Assembly (NCBI GenBank): GCA_019634635.1
Contig: JAHCBB010000008.1
Location: 124,001-188,000, forward strand
Direction of reading: 5' to 3'
DNA: 64,000 bases
Origin: Verrucomicrobiia bacterium
Lineage (GTDB): Bacteria; Verrucomicrobiota; Verrucomicrobiia; Limisphaerales; UBA9464
Position numbers and translations under genes: made by a program. Every line of letters begins with the position of its first letter. Within the stretch, counting starts at the first letter, position 1. This document shows, in pieces, positions 19,002 to 26,851 of this stretch. The notes under the pieces are model-generated. The model was not told the DNA's origin. It made no database searches and saw nothing but the letters and a program-made list of their open reading frames with translations.

Positions 19002-22000
19002 CGGCGGCGGGGGAGGCGGGGGCGGCGCGTCATGAACCGTCACCCGGAACGTCCGCGAATCGCCCAAGGGCGGCACGCCACTGTCGCTCACCCGGACCGT
19101 CACTTCATACTCCCCGGGGCCCTGTGTCCCAGTCGGTGTCCAGCTCACCAGCCCCCCCGCGCCAACCGTCAGCCCCGACGGTCCGGATACCAGCGAATAG
19201 CTCAACACCTGCGCCGGCAGGTCGGCATCACTCGCCGTCAGCTGGACGCTCCAGGGCACCTGCTCGTCAATCACCCGGTCCGCCACCGCTGACAGCACCG
19301 GTGCCGTGTTGACCTCCCGTACCGTGATCCGGAAGCCCTTCATGTCGCCCAGTGGGGGTTCGCCGTTGTCCCGCACCTGCACCGTCACCTCGTACTCCCC
19401 GGGCCCCTGTGCCTCGGTCGGCGTCCAGCTCACCAGCCCCCCCGCACCAACCGTCAGCCCCGACGGTCCGGACACCAGCGAATAGCTCAACACCTGCGCC
19501 GGCAGATCGGCATCGCTGGCCGTCAGTTGCACGCTCCAGGGCACCTGCTCGTCAATCGCCTGATCCGCCACCCCAGACAGCACCGGCGCCGTGTTGCCGC
19601 CGCCGTCCAACGCCTCCAGCCGCACGTAGTCGTACTGGATCCAGTAGGAACTGCCCGTTGGGGAGGGACCCGTGCGGGTGAACTCAATCGTGTTCGCACC
19701 GGCCGTGGCCTGCACTGCCGCCGCCGGGAACTCCAATACCAGGTTCGTCGCCACCGTCACCCGCCCCGCCCACAACACCGTCACCAACCCGGTGCCGTTG
19801 CGAAACTGCACCCGCATGTCGTGCTCCCCAAAGCCGGGCTGGTTCACTCCGTTCAACATCCAGCCCCCGCTCACCCAGTCCAGACTCAAACGGCACCGTG
19901 CTCCGGTGCCCGTCTGTGTGGCATCCAGCACGAAATGCATCCGGCTGGTCAGATCCCGGATCGTGTGCGCCCGTTCCCACGCCGTCCAGGGCTCGTCCTG
20001 CGGCACCCGCAGTTCCCGGCTCAGCCCGTTGAAGCCCACAGGGTACACCCCGGCGAAGTAATAGTCGTCGTCCGCCGAAGGATTGGCGGTTGCCGAATAC
20101 TCCGGGTCCCCGGGCAGACGGGTCACCACGCCCGGCGGGGATTCCTTCAGCCCGCTTTGCACGCTGAACTCCCGCGTCGGCTGATACGGCAACACCGCCG
20201 GGTCGTCGTCCACACCCAGCTGCCACACCCGCCGCACCACCGGCTCCGGCACCGCCTCGAGGCTCTCGATGTACCGAGCGATCAGGTTTGTGGCCCCCCG
20301 GTTGAGTTGGAATGTGGCAAGGGGCGGCATGTGGTGCGGCGATGGCAGTTGATGGCCGCTCATGTCAGCGATGCGCCGGAAGAGGATGGAGCGAAAGGCA
20401 TCTCGGGGCTTGATCACGCGGGCCCCTTCGATTCCAAGGTCGCCCACGACGGAACCGTTGATGATTCCGGATGCCTCCAATGGGACCGAGAACCGGCCGT
20501 CCCACTCGCCGCGCCCGGTACCGCCCGGCTGATGGCAATAGGCGCAGTTGGCGTCGAGGTAGGACTTGAACCGGTCCCCCAGGGAAACGGATTCGTCCTC
20601 CGCGCGTGACAGCCGCGGCAAACCGGCCATCGCGCCCGGCGCCCATCCCGGAGTCAGACGCCCCTCCAGCACCAACCGGCCAAGCTGGTCGCCAACGTTC
20701 AACTGTCGGGTGCTGAACCCCAGGGCCCATCCCGCGGTTTCGTTATGACAGTTCAGACACTCCTGGCGGGACGGAAACCGCCACGGCTGGAGGTCTTCCT
20801 GCCCGTCCACAGTGACGGCAAAGTGGGTGTCGGCGCCCGACATCTCGACGAGATCGGCATCCGATCGATCGGCGCGCCACCGATACGTCAGTCCATACGC
20901 TCCATCGGGGGTCTTGACGATGAACCGGGTCTCCACCGGAATCCGGCCTCCCGAACCCCGATCCGATTCCAGCTCGAAGTGTTTTACCCAGAAGGCTCCC
21001 GGCGGGAAAGCCCAGTGGTCCTGGGCATCGCGCTGCACTGTGGTTCCCGCGGGCAGGAAAAACCACCGGGACTTGAGGGCATAGTCGGACCAGAAAGGGT
21101 TGGCGACCTCGTAGGGGCGCACGGCGGACACCGGCGTCAACGTTGCCAGGTCTGCAAACACTCCGGTGGCACTGAGGGTCGCCGGAGGTTGAGCGGACAC
21201 GTTGACCACCAGGCGATGCCAACTCCCGCCATTGCTCACCAGAATATCCCCGGTCATGGGGTCGAGGGCGAACGAGTTCAGACCCCCGGAATGACCGGCA
21301 ATCCGTTCCACCACGGGGACGGGGCCTCGCGTGATTGCCCAGATGTGCCCGGAAACAAAATCTCCGCACAGGTATTTCCCGTTCAGATTCGGGTATTTGG
21401 AGCCCTCATAAACGAAACCGCCGATGATGGCGGCGCCGGTGAAGTTCGGATGGGTGCCTGGTTGCGGGTTTGCGAGGTTGGGATAGCTCCAGTAGGGAGG
21501 CGAAAAGGCCGACGGATTCACCTGCGGGGGTACTCCGGGCCGAGTGGTGATCTGCGGCCCCTCAAGCCAGTGCCACCCGTAGTTCCCGCCGCGGACCACC
21601 CGGTTGACCTCCTCCCATCCGGCCAGCCCGACATCCCCGGTGAGAATGGCCCCGGTGCCCGGCTCAAAACAAATCCGGTGGGGGTTTCTCAATCCAATCG
21701 CCCAGAACTCGGTCCTCACCCGGGAGGGATCCACCGTCCTGCCGTTGAATGAGGTGGCCCCAATCCACGGATTGTCGGCGGGAATCCAATAGCCTCCCCG
21801 GACGGCCGGATGCGGATTGGGGGGAAGATTCCCCGGCCGGCCATCCACATCAATCCGCAGGATCCCGCCAAAGAAATTCCGATCAATGGTCTGGGACGAG
21901 GTCTCGGCCCCGACCCGGGTTCCCTCGTCTCCGAGCGGCACATAGAGATAGCCGTCCGGGCCGAAATGCAGGTCGCCCCCCATGTGCAGGGGAAGGTCAT

Positions 22001-22472
22001 CGAACTGCTCAATCATGACGAACCGGCTGGACAGGTCCACCCGGTTGGGGTTCGCGGCATCCATCCGCCAACGGGTGAGCCGGTTGAACGTTCCCTGGGC
22101 GTTGGAAACGGCCCCGAAGGTGTACATCAGGCGATTGGCCGCGAACTGCGGGTGAAACGCGAATCCCAGCAATCCCGACTCGTTGTCCGTCCAGGTCTCG
22201 GCCCGCACGTCCAAGACCGTGGTCAATGTGGGGGCCAGCGTGTTGGTGATGACGGCAATCGCCCCCTGCTTGAAATTGATGAACAGCCGCGTGTCACCCG
22301 GCGGGCTCTTGGCCCCGATGCTCCGGTTGACCTCCTTGTTGAAATTCAGCCCGCTGAACGCCCGGACGAGGGAGTACGAATTGGCCGAGTCCGACGCCGG
22401 GAACGGGCTCTCAAAACCGCGCGCCGCCACCAACGTGCCGACCGCGAGGACGGCCGAGAGGATTCGCTTCAT
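18381..22472 (-). CDS. Secreted PQQ-type sugar dehydrogenase with diheme cytochrome and tandem binding repeats (5' intact part)
   Basis: 1363 codons from ATG 22472, where a signal peptide starts (MKRILSAVLAVGTLV); the frame is also open to 22514. Residues ~30-400 are a glucose/sorbosone dehydrogenase-type beta-propeller (FAFHPQFAANRLMYTF, HMGGDLHFGPDGYLYVPLGD, VGLAGWEEVNRVVRGGNYGW). Residues ~430-740 match the SO2930/HNE_0200-type diheme c cytochrome, with haem sites CLNCH (~570) and CAYCH (~641). From residue ~742 come repeats A1-B-B-polyPro-A2-B. Expected location is periplasm or cell surface, oxidising sugars or alcohols and passing electrons to its own haems. The frame breaks at ~18440 inside A2, but homologous sequence continues to 13139. 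Confidence 0.85.
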   Translation of the reverse strand: MKRILSAVLAVGTLVAARGFESPFPASDSANSYSLVRAFSGLNFNKEVNRSIGAKSPPGDTRLFINFKQGAIAVITNTLAPTLTTVLDVRAETWTDNESGLLGFAFHPQFAANRLMYTFGAVSNAQGTFNRLTRWRMDAANPNRVDLSSRFVMIEQFDDLPLHMGGDLHFGPDGYLYVPLGDEGTRVGAETSSQTIDRNFFGGILRIDVDGRPGNLPPNPHPAVRGGYWIPADNPWIGATSFNGRTVDPSRVRTEFWAIGLRNPHRICFEPGTGAILTGDVGLAGWEEVNRVVRGGNYGWHWLEGPQITTRPGVPPQVNPSAFSPPYWSYPNLANPQPGTHPNFTGAAIIGGFVYEGSKYPNLNGKYLCGDFVSGHIWAITRGPVPVVERIAGHSGGLNSFALDPMTGDILVSNGGSWHRLVVNVSAQPPATLSATGVFADLATLTPVSAVRPYEVANPFWSDYALKSRWFFLPAGTTVQRDAQDHWAFPPGAFWVKHFELESDRGSGGRIPVETRFIVKTPDGAYGLTYRWRADRSDADLVEMSGADTHFAVTVDGQEDLQPWRFPSRQECLNCHNETAGWALGFSTRQLNVGDQLGRLVLEGRLTPGWAPGAMAGLPRLSRAEDESVSLGDRFKSYLDANCAYCHQPGGTGRGEWDGRFSVPLEASGIINGSVVGDLGIEGARVIKPRDAFRSILFRRIADMSGHQLPSPHHMPPLATFQLNRGATNLIARYIESLEAVPEPVVRRVWQLGVDDDPAVLPYQPTREFSVQSGLKESPPGVVTRLPGDPEYSATANPSADDDYYFAGVYPVGFNGLSRELRVPQDEPWTAWERAHTIRDLTSRMHFVLDATQTGTGARCRLSLDWVSGGWMLNGVNQPGFGEHDMRVQFRNGTGLVTVLWAGRVTVATNLVLEFPAAAVQATAGANTIEFTRTGPSPTGSSYWIQYDYVRLEALDGGGNTAPVLSGVADQAIDEQVPWSVQLTASDADLPAQVLSYSLVSGPSGLTVGAGGLVSWTPTEAQGPGEYEVTVQVRDNGEPPLGDMKGFRITVREVNTAPVLSAVADRVIDEQVPWSVQLTASDADLPAQVLSYSLVSGPSGLTVGAGGLVSWTPTGTQGPGEYEVTVRVSDSGVPPLGDSRTFRVTVHDAPPPPPPPPEPVVRRVWQLGVDDDPAVLPYQPTREFSVQSGLKESPPGLVTRLPGDPEYSATANPSADDDYYFAGVYPVGFNGLSRELRVPQDEPWTAWERAHTIRDLTSRMHFVLDATQAGTGARCRLSLDWVSGGWMLNGVNQPGFGEHDMRVQFRNGTGLVTVLWTGRVTVATNLVVEFPATAVQATAGAKNTVELLPARVPPQRAVPSLVE
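19030..19599 (-). repeat. B repeat pair, block 1
   Basis: Two clean B modules of ~285 bp each (IDEQ blocks near 19265 and 19547). They begin NTAPVLS and end in an FRITVREV- or FRVTVHDA-type strand, followed by a poly-Pro linker. Confidence 0.85.
19600..20246 (-). repeat. Repeat A copy 1
   Basis: The clean reference copy of module A (~215 residues). It starts EPVVRRVWQLGVDDD, directly after the cytochrome part, and ends SYWIQYDYVRLEAL. The WxLG-D-D start, GWMLNGV core and IEFTRTGPSPTG/DYVRLE end look like a lyase-associated, galactose-binding-like beta-sandwich. The sequence-based fold assignment is tentative. Confidence 0.8.
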
Positions 22473-22748
22473 ACCGGACAGTGAGGGTCCCGACGCCAAG
22501 GTGGGATGCGGCATTTTCTCCCCGGAAAACGAGACGGTTTCCAGACGTCGGTCATGGATTCCGAAGTTCTGCCAACGCGTGTCCGATTGGCAACCACGAA
22601 TTCAACAGGGCCATTCGGGAGGGTGCAGGACCGATGGTTTGCCACATTGAGAGATCCACGATTGAGCCGATCGGTCGGAAGAATCCGGAGGCCGCGACGA
22701 CCGGCTTCGTACTGGTGTGCCAGCAGACGTTCAGCGGCTGGTACTCGG

Positions 22749-24374
22749 TCACGGGGGGGCCGTCGTGCCCGCGGGGATGCGGTGGTCTCCGGGGGGGACT
22801 CCGGGACCGTCCATCGGGTATTTGCCGTACGCATGGCGGGGCTCCTCGGATGCCGGCGGAACCTCCAGTTCGCGCCGCAGACGCTCCAACTCCTTCCGCA
22901 GGCCGGCGACCGTGCGGGCCTGTCGGGGATCGTGGATGAAGTTCCGGGTTTCACCCGGATCGCGCCGCAGATCGTACAACTCCCATTCATCGAGATCGGG
23001 ATGATAAAAATGAACAAGTTTGTATCGGTCGGTGACGACTCCGTAATGCGGCCGGACCCGGTGCCACACGGGATACTCGTAGTAGTGATAGTAGAAGCTG
23101 GTGCGCCAGTCGGCCGGGGGACGTCCCTCCAGGACCGGCACAAGACTCCGGCCCTGGATGTCCGAAGGCACCGGAACCCCGGCGGCTTCCAGGAACGTCG
23201 GCGCGAAATCGAGGAGGGACACCATCCGGTCCGACCGGCTCCCGGGTCGGACCACTCCCGGCCACCGGACGATCAGCGGCGTGCGCAGCGACTCTTCGAG
23301 GATCCAACGCTTGTCGAACCATCCGTGCTCGCCGAGGAAGAACCCCTGGTCGCTCGCATACACGACCAACGTGTTCCGCCAAAGCCCCTCATCGTGCAGA
23401 TATTTCATCATCCGCCCGACGCTTTCATCCACGGCCAGAATGGTCCCAAGATAATCATGCATGTAGCGCTGATAGATCCAGCGCAGGCGGTCACGGCCGG
23501 TGAGCTTCGCCTCCCGAAATGCGGCATTGCGCGGGCCATAGTAGGCATCCCAGACGGCACGTTGCTGGTCGTCGAGTCCCTGCGGCGGCGTCAGCTTCAC
23601 ATCATTGTCGGTGAAGGCTCGCGCGAGCTCCATGTCCTGGTCCCGCCACGCCAGCCCGCGGCCGCCACCGTAGTCGTCAAACAATGTCTTCGGTTCAGCG
23701 TGCGTGCGGTCGCGGTCCCACCCCAGGTGCCGGAGGGCGGGCGACCAATCCCGGTGCGGTGCCTTGTGCTGCGACATCAGGAGGAACGGCCGCGACCGAT
23801 CCCGTTGTTTCAACCACTCCAGGGACAAATCGGTGACGATGTCCGTCACATATCCCTGATGCCGCACCGGGGTGCCGTTGCGGATCATCGGCGGGTTATA
23901 ATACACCCCCTGGCCGGGGAGGATCTCCCAGTGGTCGAAACCCGTCGGGTCGCTCTCCAGATGCCACTTGCCAATCACCGCAGTCTGGTAGCCGGCCGCC
24001 CGCAGCAATTGGGGGAACGTCGTCTGGCTCCCGTCAAAGGGAACGGTCTCATTGTTGTAGAAGCCGTGGCGGTGGGAGTACTTGCCCGTGAGCACCGTGG
24101 CGCGGCTCGGTCCACAAATGGAGTTCGGCACCAGACACCGCTTGAACAGCATGCCCTCCCGGGCAAGACGGTCGAGATTCGGCGTCCGCACCAACCGCCG
24201 CCCCTCGCCATAGGCGCTCAGCGCCTGCCACGCATGGTCATCGGAGAAGATGAGCAGGATGTTGGGAGGTCCGGACGGTCCCGCCGCCGCCCCTCGCGGT
24301 GCACCCACCCCATGGGCAATGCCGATGACCAAGGAACACAGAACGACCAGGTGACGAAGGTGCGGCGGATTCAT
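22749..24374 (-). CDS. Secreted sulfatase (type I, Cys-type)
   Basis: 541 residues with an N-terminal signal peptide (LVVLCSLVIGIAHGVGA). The sulfatase signature is at C87 (NSICGPSRATVLTGKYS); this Cys should be converted to formylglycine by a separate maturase. Metal-binding Asp pair D45-D46 lies in NILLIFSDDHAW. Further family segments are TPNLDRLAREG, VIGKWHL and YASDQGFFLGEHGWFDKRW. The C-terminal part (ELYDLRRDPGETRNF) is typical of the DUF4976-type end. It cleaves sulfate esters, most likely from polysaccharides; the exact substrate cannot be told from sequence. It is next to, and on the same strand as, the giant oxidoreductase, with a 276 bp gap that shows nothing recognisable. Confidence 0.93.
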   Translation of the reverse strand: MNPPHLRHLVVLCSLVIGIAHGVGAPRGAAAGPSGPPNILLIFSDDHAWQALSAYGEGRRLVRTPNLDRLAREGMLFKRCLVPNSICGPSRATVLTGKYSHRHGFYNNETVPFDGSQTTFPQLLRAAGYQTAVIGKWHLESDPTGFDHWEILPGQGVYYNPPMIRNGTPVRHQGYVTDIVTDLSLEWLKQRDRSRPFLLMSQHKAPHRDWSPALRHLGWDRDRTHAEPKTLFDDYGGGRGLAWRDQDMELARAFTDNDVKLTPPQGLDDQQRAVWDAYYGPRNAAFREAKLTGRDRLRWIYQRYMHDYLGTILAVDESVGRMMKYLHDEGLWRNTLVVYASDQGFFLGEHGWFDKRWILEESLRTPLIVRWPGVVRPGSRSDRMVSLLDFAPTFLEAAGVPVPSDIQGRSLVPVLEGRPPADWRTSFYYHYYEYPVWHRVRPHYGVVTDRYKLVHFYHPDLDEWELYDLRRDPGETRNFIHDPRQARTVAGLRKELERLRRELEVPPASEEPRHAYGKYPMDGPGVPPGDHRIPAGTTAPP

Positions 24375-24474
24375 GATGCGATTTTATGGATAATCTGCGC
24401 CGGCCGGGCCGGGGGAAGTCCAAACTGGCCGCTGCAGGGCGCAACGATTCGCGGCGCGTCCCGCCGCGAAAAAT

Positions 24475-24978
24475 CTAGGGTGCGCTCCCGGCGGACTTCC
24501 CGGCGGCGGAGCGTTCCTCGAGCTGCAGGGTTCCCTCGACGGCCAGGCCGACTTTCAAAACAAGCAGCGAGAGCACCAGGGCGAGCAGGGCGAGGCGCCA
24601 GAGTCCGGCACCGCACGCAAGTCCCAGTGCTGCCGAAACCCAGATGCTCGCCGCTGTGGTCAACCCCTCGACCCGGTGATGGGCGCTGTCCCTCAGGATC
24701 ACTCCGCCCCCAAGGAACCCGATACCCGTGAGCACCCCTTGGACGACCCGGCTGATCGCACCCGTGTCAAACTCAGACCCCACGGTCGCCAGTTCGAACA
24801 TGGCAACCATCACCGTCGCGGAACCCAAGGTGACGAGCGCCTGGGTGCGCAATCCCGCCGGCTTGCCGCTGCGACCCCGGTTGATGCCGATGGCCGCTCC
24901 CATCAGGGTTGCCGCACCCAGCCGCAACACCACTTCGGACCACGTCATCAGCTGGCGAACATCGGGTGCTTCGACCAT
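24475..24978 (-). CDS. MgtC/SapB family membrane protein
   Basis: 167 residues from ATG 24978. The upstream open frame reaches 25233 but lacks membrane character. Four to five hydrophobic helices occupy the first ~135 residues, with the family signatures AAIGINRGRSGKPAGLRTQ and VVQGVLTGIGFLGGGVIL. MgtC-type proteins influence magnesium homeostasis and, in pathogens, ATP synthase; the role here is unknown. A short polar tail ends the protein. It is divergent from the downstream SDR gene. Confidence 0.88.
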   Translation of the reverse strand: MVEAPDVRQLMTWSEVVLRLGAATLMGAAIGINRGRSGKPAGLRTQALVTLGSATVMVAMFELATVGSEFDTGAISRVVQGVLTGIGFLGGGVILRDSAHHRVEGLTTAASIWVSAALGLACGAGLWRLALLALVLSLLVLKVGLAVEGTLQLEERSAAGKSAGSAP

Positions 24979-25126
24979 GGGGCACCCTCCCGCCGGCGGG
25001 CGCGCCTGGCAAGCCGGGGTTGGGACAGCGAAGAATCGGACGCTGGGCTCATGGAATGGCTGACTCCTCCGGAAATCTGCCGGTTTCCGCGTGACCCGCG
25101 CCGGGGCTCCCGGCAGCGTGACCCCG

Positions 25127-25906
25127 ATGTTCTCGCTGGCTGGCAAATCCGCGCTGGTCACCGGTGCCGGCTCCGGCATTGGCGCCGCCATCGCCGCAAC
25201 CCTTGCGCACGCGGGTGCGCACGTGATCGTCACCGATGTTCAGGAACCCGGCGGCAGGGCGACCGTGGACGCGCTGAAAGCCAGGGGCGGCTCCGGGGAG
25301 TTTGAATCGCTCGACATCACCTCGGAGGCCGCCTGCTTGACGCTCGCCGGAGGGATCCATGCCCGCCGCGGCCCGTTGGACGTGCTGGTCAACAATGCCG
25401 GCATCGGGCACGTCGGCACCCTGCTCACCACCACCGGCACCGACTTCGACCGGGTGTTTGCCGTCAACGTACGCGGCCTGTTCAACGTCACCCGGGCGTT
25501 TCTTCCCGCCATGCTGTCCGCCGGACGCGGCTCGGTGATCAACCTCGCCTCCGCCGCCGGACTCGAGGGTCTGCGGGATCGCCTCGCCTACGCGACCAGC
25601 AAGCACGCCGTCGTCGGATTCACCCGCTGCGTCGCCCTCGACCACGCCCGGACCGGGGTGCGGGTCAACTGCATCTGCCCGGGCCGCGTCGAGACGCCCT
25701 TCGTGAAGTCGCGGCTGGCCGAGTATCCCGATCCCGAGGCCGCCTACCGCGACATGTGCTCCACCCAGGCCAACGGGCGCATGGGCACGCCGGACGAAAT
25801 CGCCGCCCTCGCGCTGTACCTGGCTGCTGACGAGAGTGCCTTCGTCACCGGCGCCGCACTGCCCATTGACGGGGGCATGACCGCCGGCTCCGGCCGGCTG
25901 TCCTGA
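25127..25906 (+). CDS. Short-chain dehydrogenase/reductase
   Basis: 259 residues from ATG 25127; a GTG at 25091 is an alternative. Classical SDR features are present: TGAGSGIG (12-19) for NAD(P), D37 after the second strand (VTDVQ) favouring NAD, NNAG (89-92), and the catalytic set N114, S142, Y155, K159 (YATSK). The end DGGMTAGSG is typical of FabG-like or sugar/alcohol dehydrogenase SDRs. The substrate is unknown. It lies 20 bp upstream of the next gene, probably in one operon. Confidence 0.92.
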   Translation: MFSLAGKSALVTGAGSGIGAAIAATLAHAGAHVIVTDVQEPGGRATVDALKARGGSGEFESLDITSEAACLTLAGGIHARRGPLDVLVNNAGIGHVGTLLTTTGTDFDRVFAVNVRGLFNVTRAFLPAMLSAGRGSVINLASAAGLEGLRDRLAYATSKHAVVGFTRCVALDHARTGVRVNCICPGRVETPFVKSRLAEYPDPEAAYRDMCSTQANGRMGTPDEIAALALYLAADESAFVTGAALPIDGGMTAGSGRLS

Positions 25907-25926
25907 GCCGGGAGTGGTGACAGGAC

Positions 25927-26802
25927 ATGAAGCCTGACCGAACGGCCTCCGGATCCAAACCCGGCTTGAGACTGCCGGCGGCCCCCCGCTCGATCGCGCG
26001 GGGCAGCACTCTGAGGGCCCTCCTTGACCTGGAGGCCATCGCCTGTCTGGCCCACAACCTTGCCTGGGTTCACCCGCGCTTTGATTACCGGACGTTCCAG
26101 CGCGATGCCGCGACAGGCCTGGCACCGCTGGGCATCATGGAACGTGGAAATCACCTGGCCCACGTGCTCCGCCGTCACCTTCCAACAGTGTACGAGGAGG
26201 CCATCGCCGTATTGACTGCGTCGCTGACGCCGCCCCTCCAGCGAACCGACGATCTGGGGCTGGGCGGGTTCTTCCACCTGCCTCACGTGTGCTTCGTGGC
26301 GACCTATGGCCTCGATCCCGGCTACAATGCCGGGCGCGATCCCTTTGACACCTCAATGGGGGCGCAATACGAGCTCACGCGGCGGTTCAGCGCTGAATTC
26401 TCCATCCGCCACTTCCTGGTCCGCTGGCCGGAGCGAACGCTGGCACGACTGATCGAATGGACCCGGGATCCGGACCCACACGTTCGCCGGCTGTGCTCCG
26501 AGGGGAGCCGTCCGCGACTCCCATGGGCCATTCGGCTGACGGCCTTCCAGCAGGATCCCCGCCCCGTGCTGCCCATCCTTGAGGCGCTCAAGGACGACCC
26601 GGACCTCTATGTGCGCCGCAGCGTCGCCAACCACGTCGGCGACATCGCCAAGGATCACCCGCAACTGGCGCTGGAACTGTGCGACCGCTGGATGAAGGAC
26701 GCCCCGCCGGAGCGCCGCTGGCTCATCCGTCACGCGCTGAGGTATCCCGCCAAACACGGGGTGCGCGAGGCATTGCGGCTCAGAAGGCTGGCGGCGCGCT
26801 GA
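25927..26802 (+). CDS. DNA alkylation repair-type HEAT-repeat protein (AlkC/AlkD-like)
   Basis: 291 residues of mostly helical repeats. The segment around RRLCSEGSRPRLPWAIRL, and later YVRRSVANHVGDIAKDHPQ, is characteristic of the AlkC/AlkD-like glycosylases. These enzymes are built from HEAT-like repeats and remove alkylated bases without base flipping. The start is ATG 25927. The first ~35 residues are basic and Ala/Pro-rich and probably disordered. It is apparently co-transcribed with the SDR gene. The family is likely; glycosylase activity is not proven, because the catalytic residues are hard to place by eye. Confidence 0.82.
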   Translation: MKPDRTASGSKPGLRLPAAPRSIARGSTLRALLDLEAIACLAHNLAWVHPRFDYRTFQRDAATGLAPLGIMERGNHLAHVLRRHLPTVYEEAIAVLTASLTPPLQRTDDLGLGGFFHLPHVCFVATYGLDPGYNAGRDPFDTSMGAQYELTRRFSAEFSIRHFLVRWPERTLARLIEWTRDPDPHVRRLCSEGSRPRLPWAIRLTAFQQDPRPVLPILEALKDDPDLYVRRSVANHVGDIAKDHPQLALELCDRWMKDAPPERRWLIRHALRYPAKHGVREALRLRRLAAR

Positions 26803-26851
26803 TCAACGCCATCCGAAAGGACGATCCGGGATCCCCCGGAACCGTCCGGCA

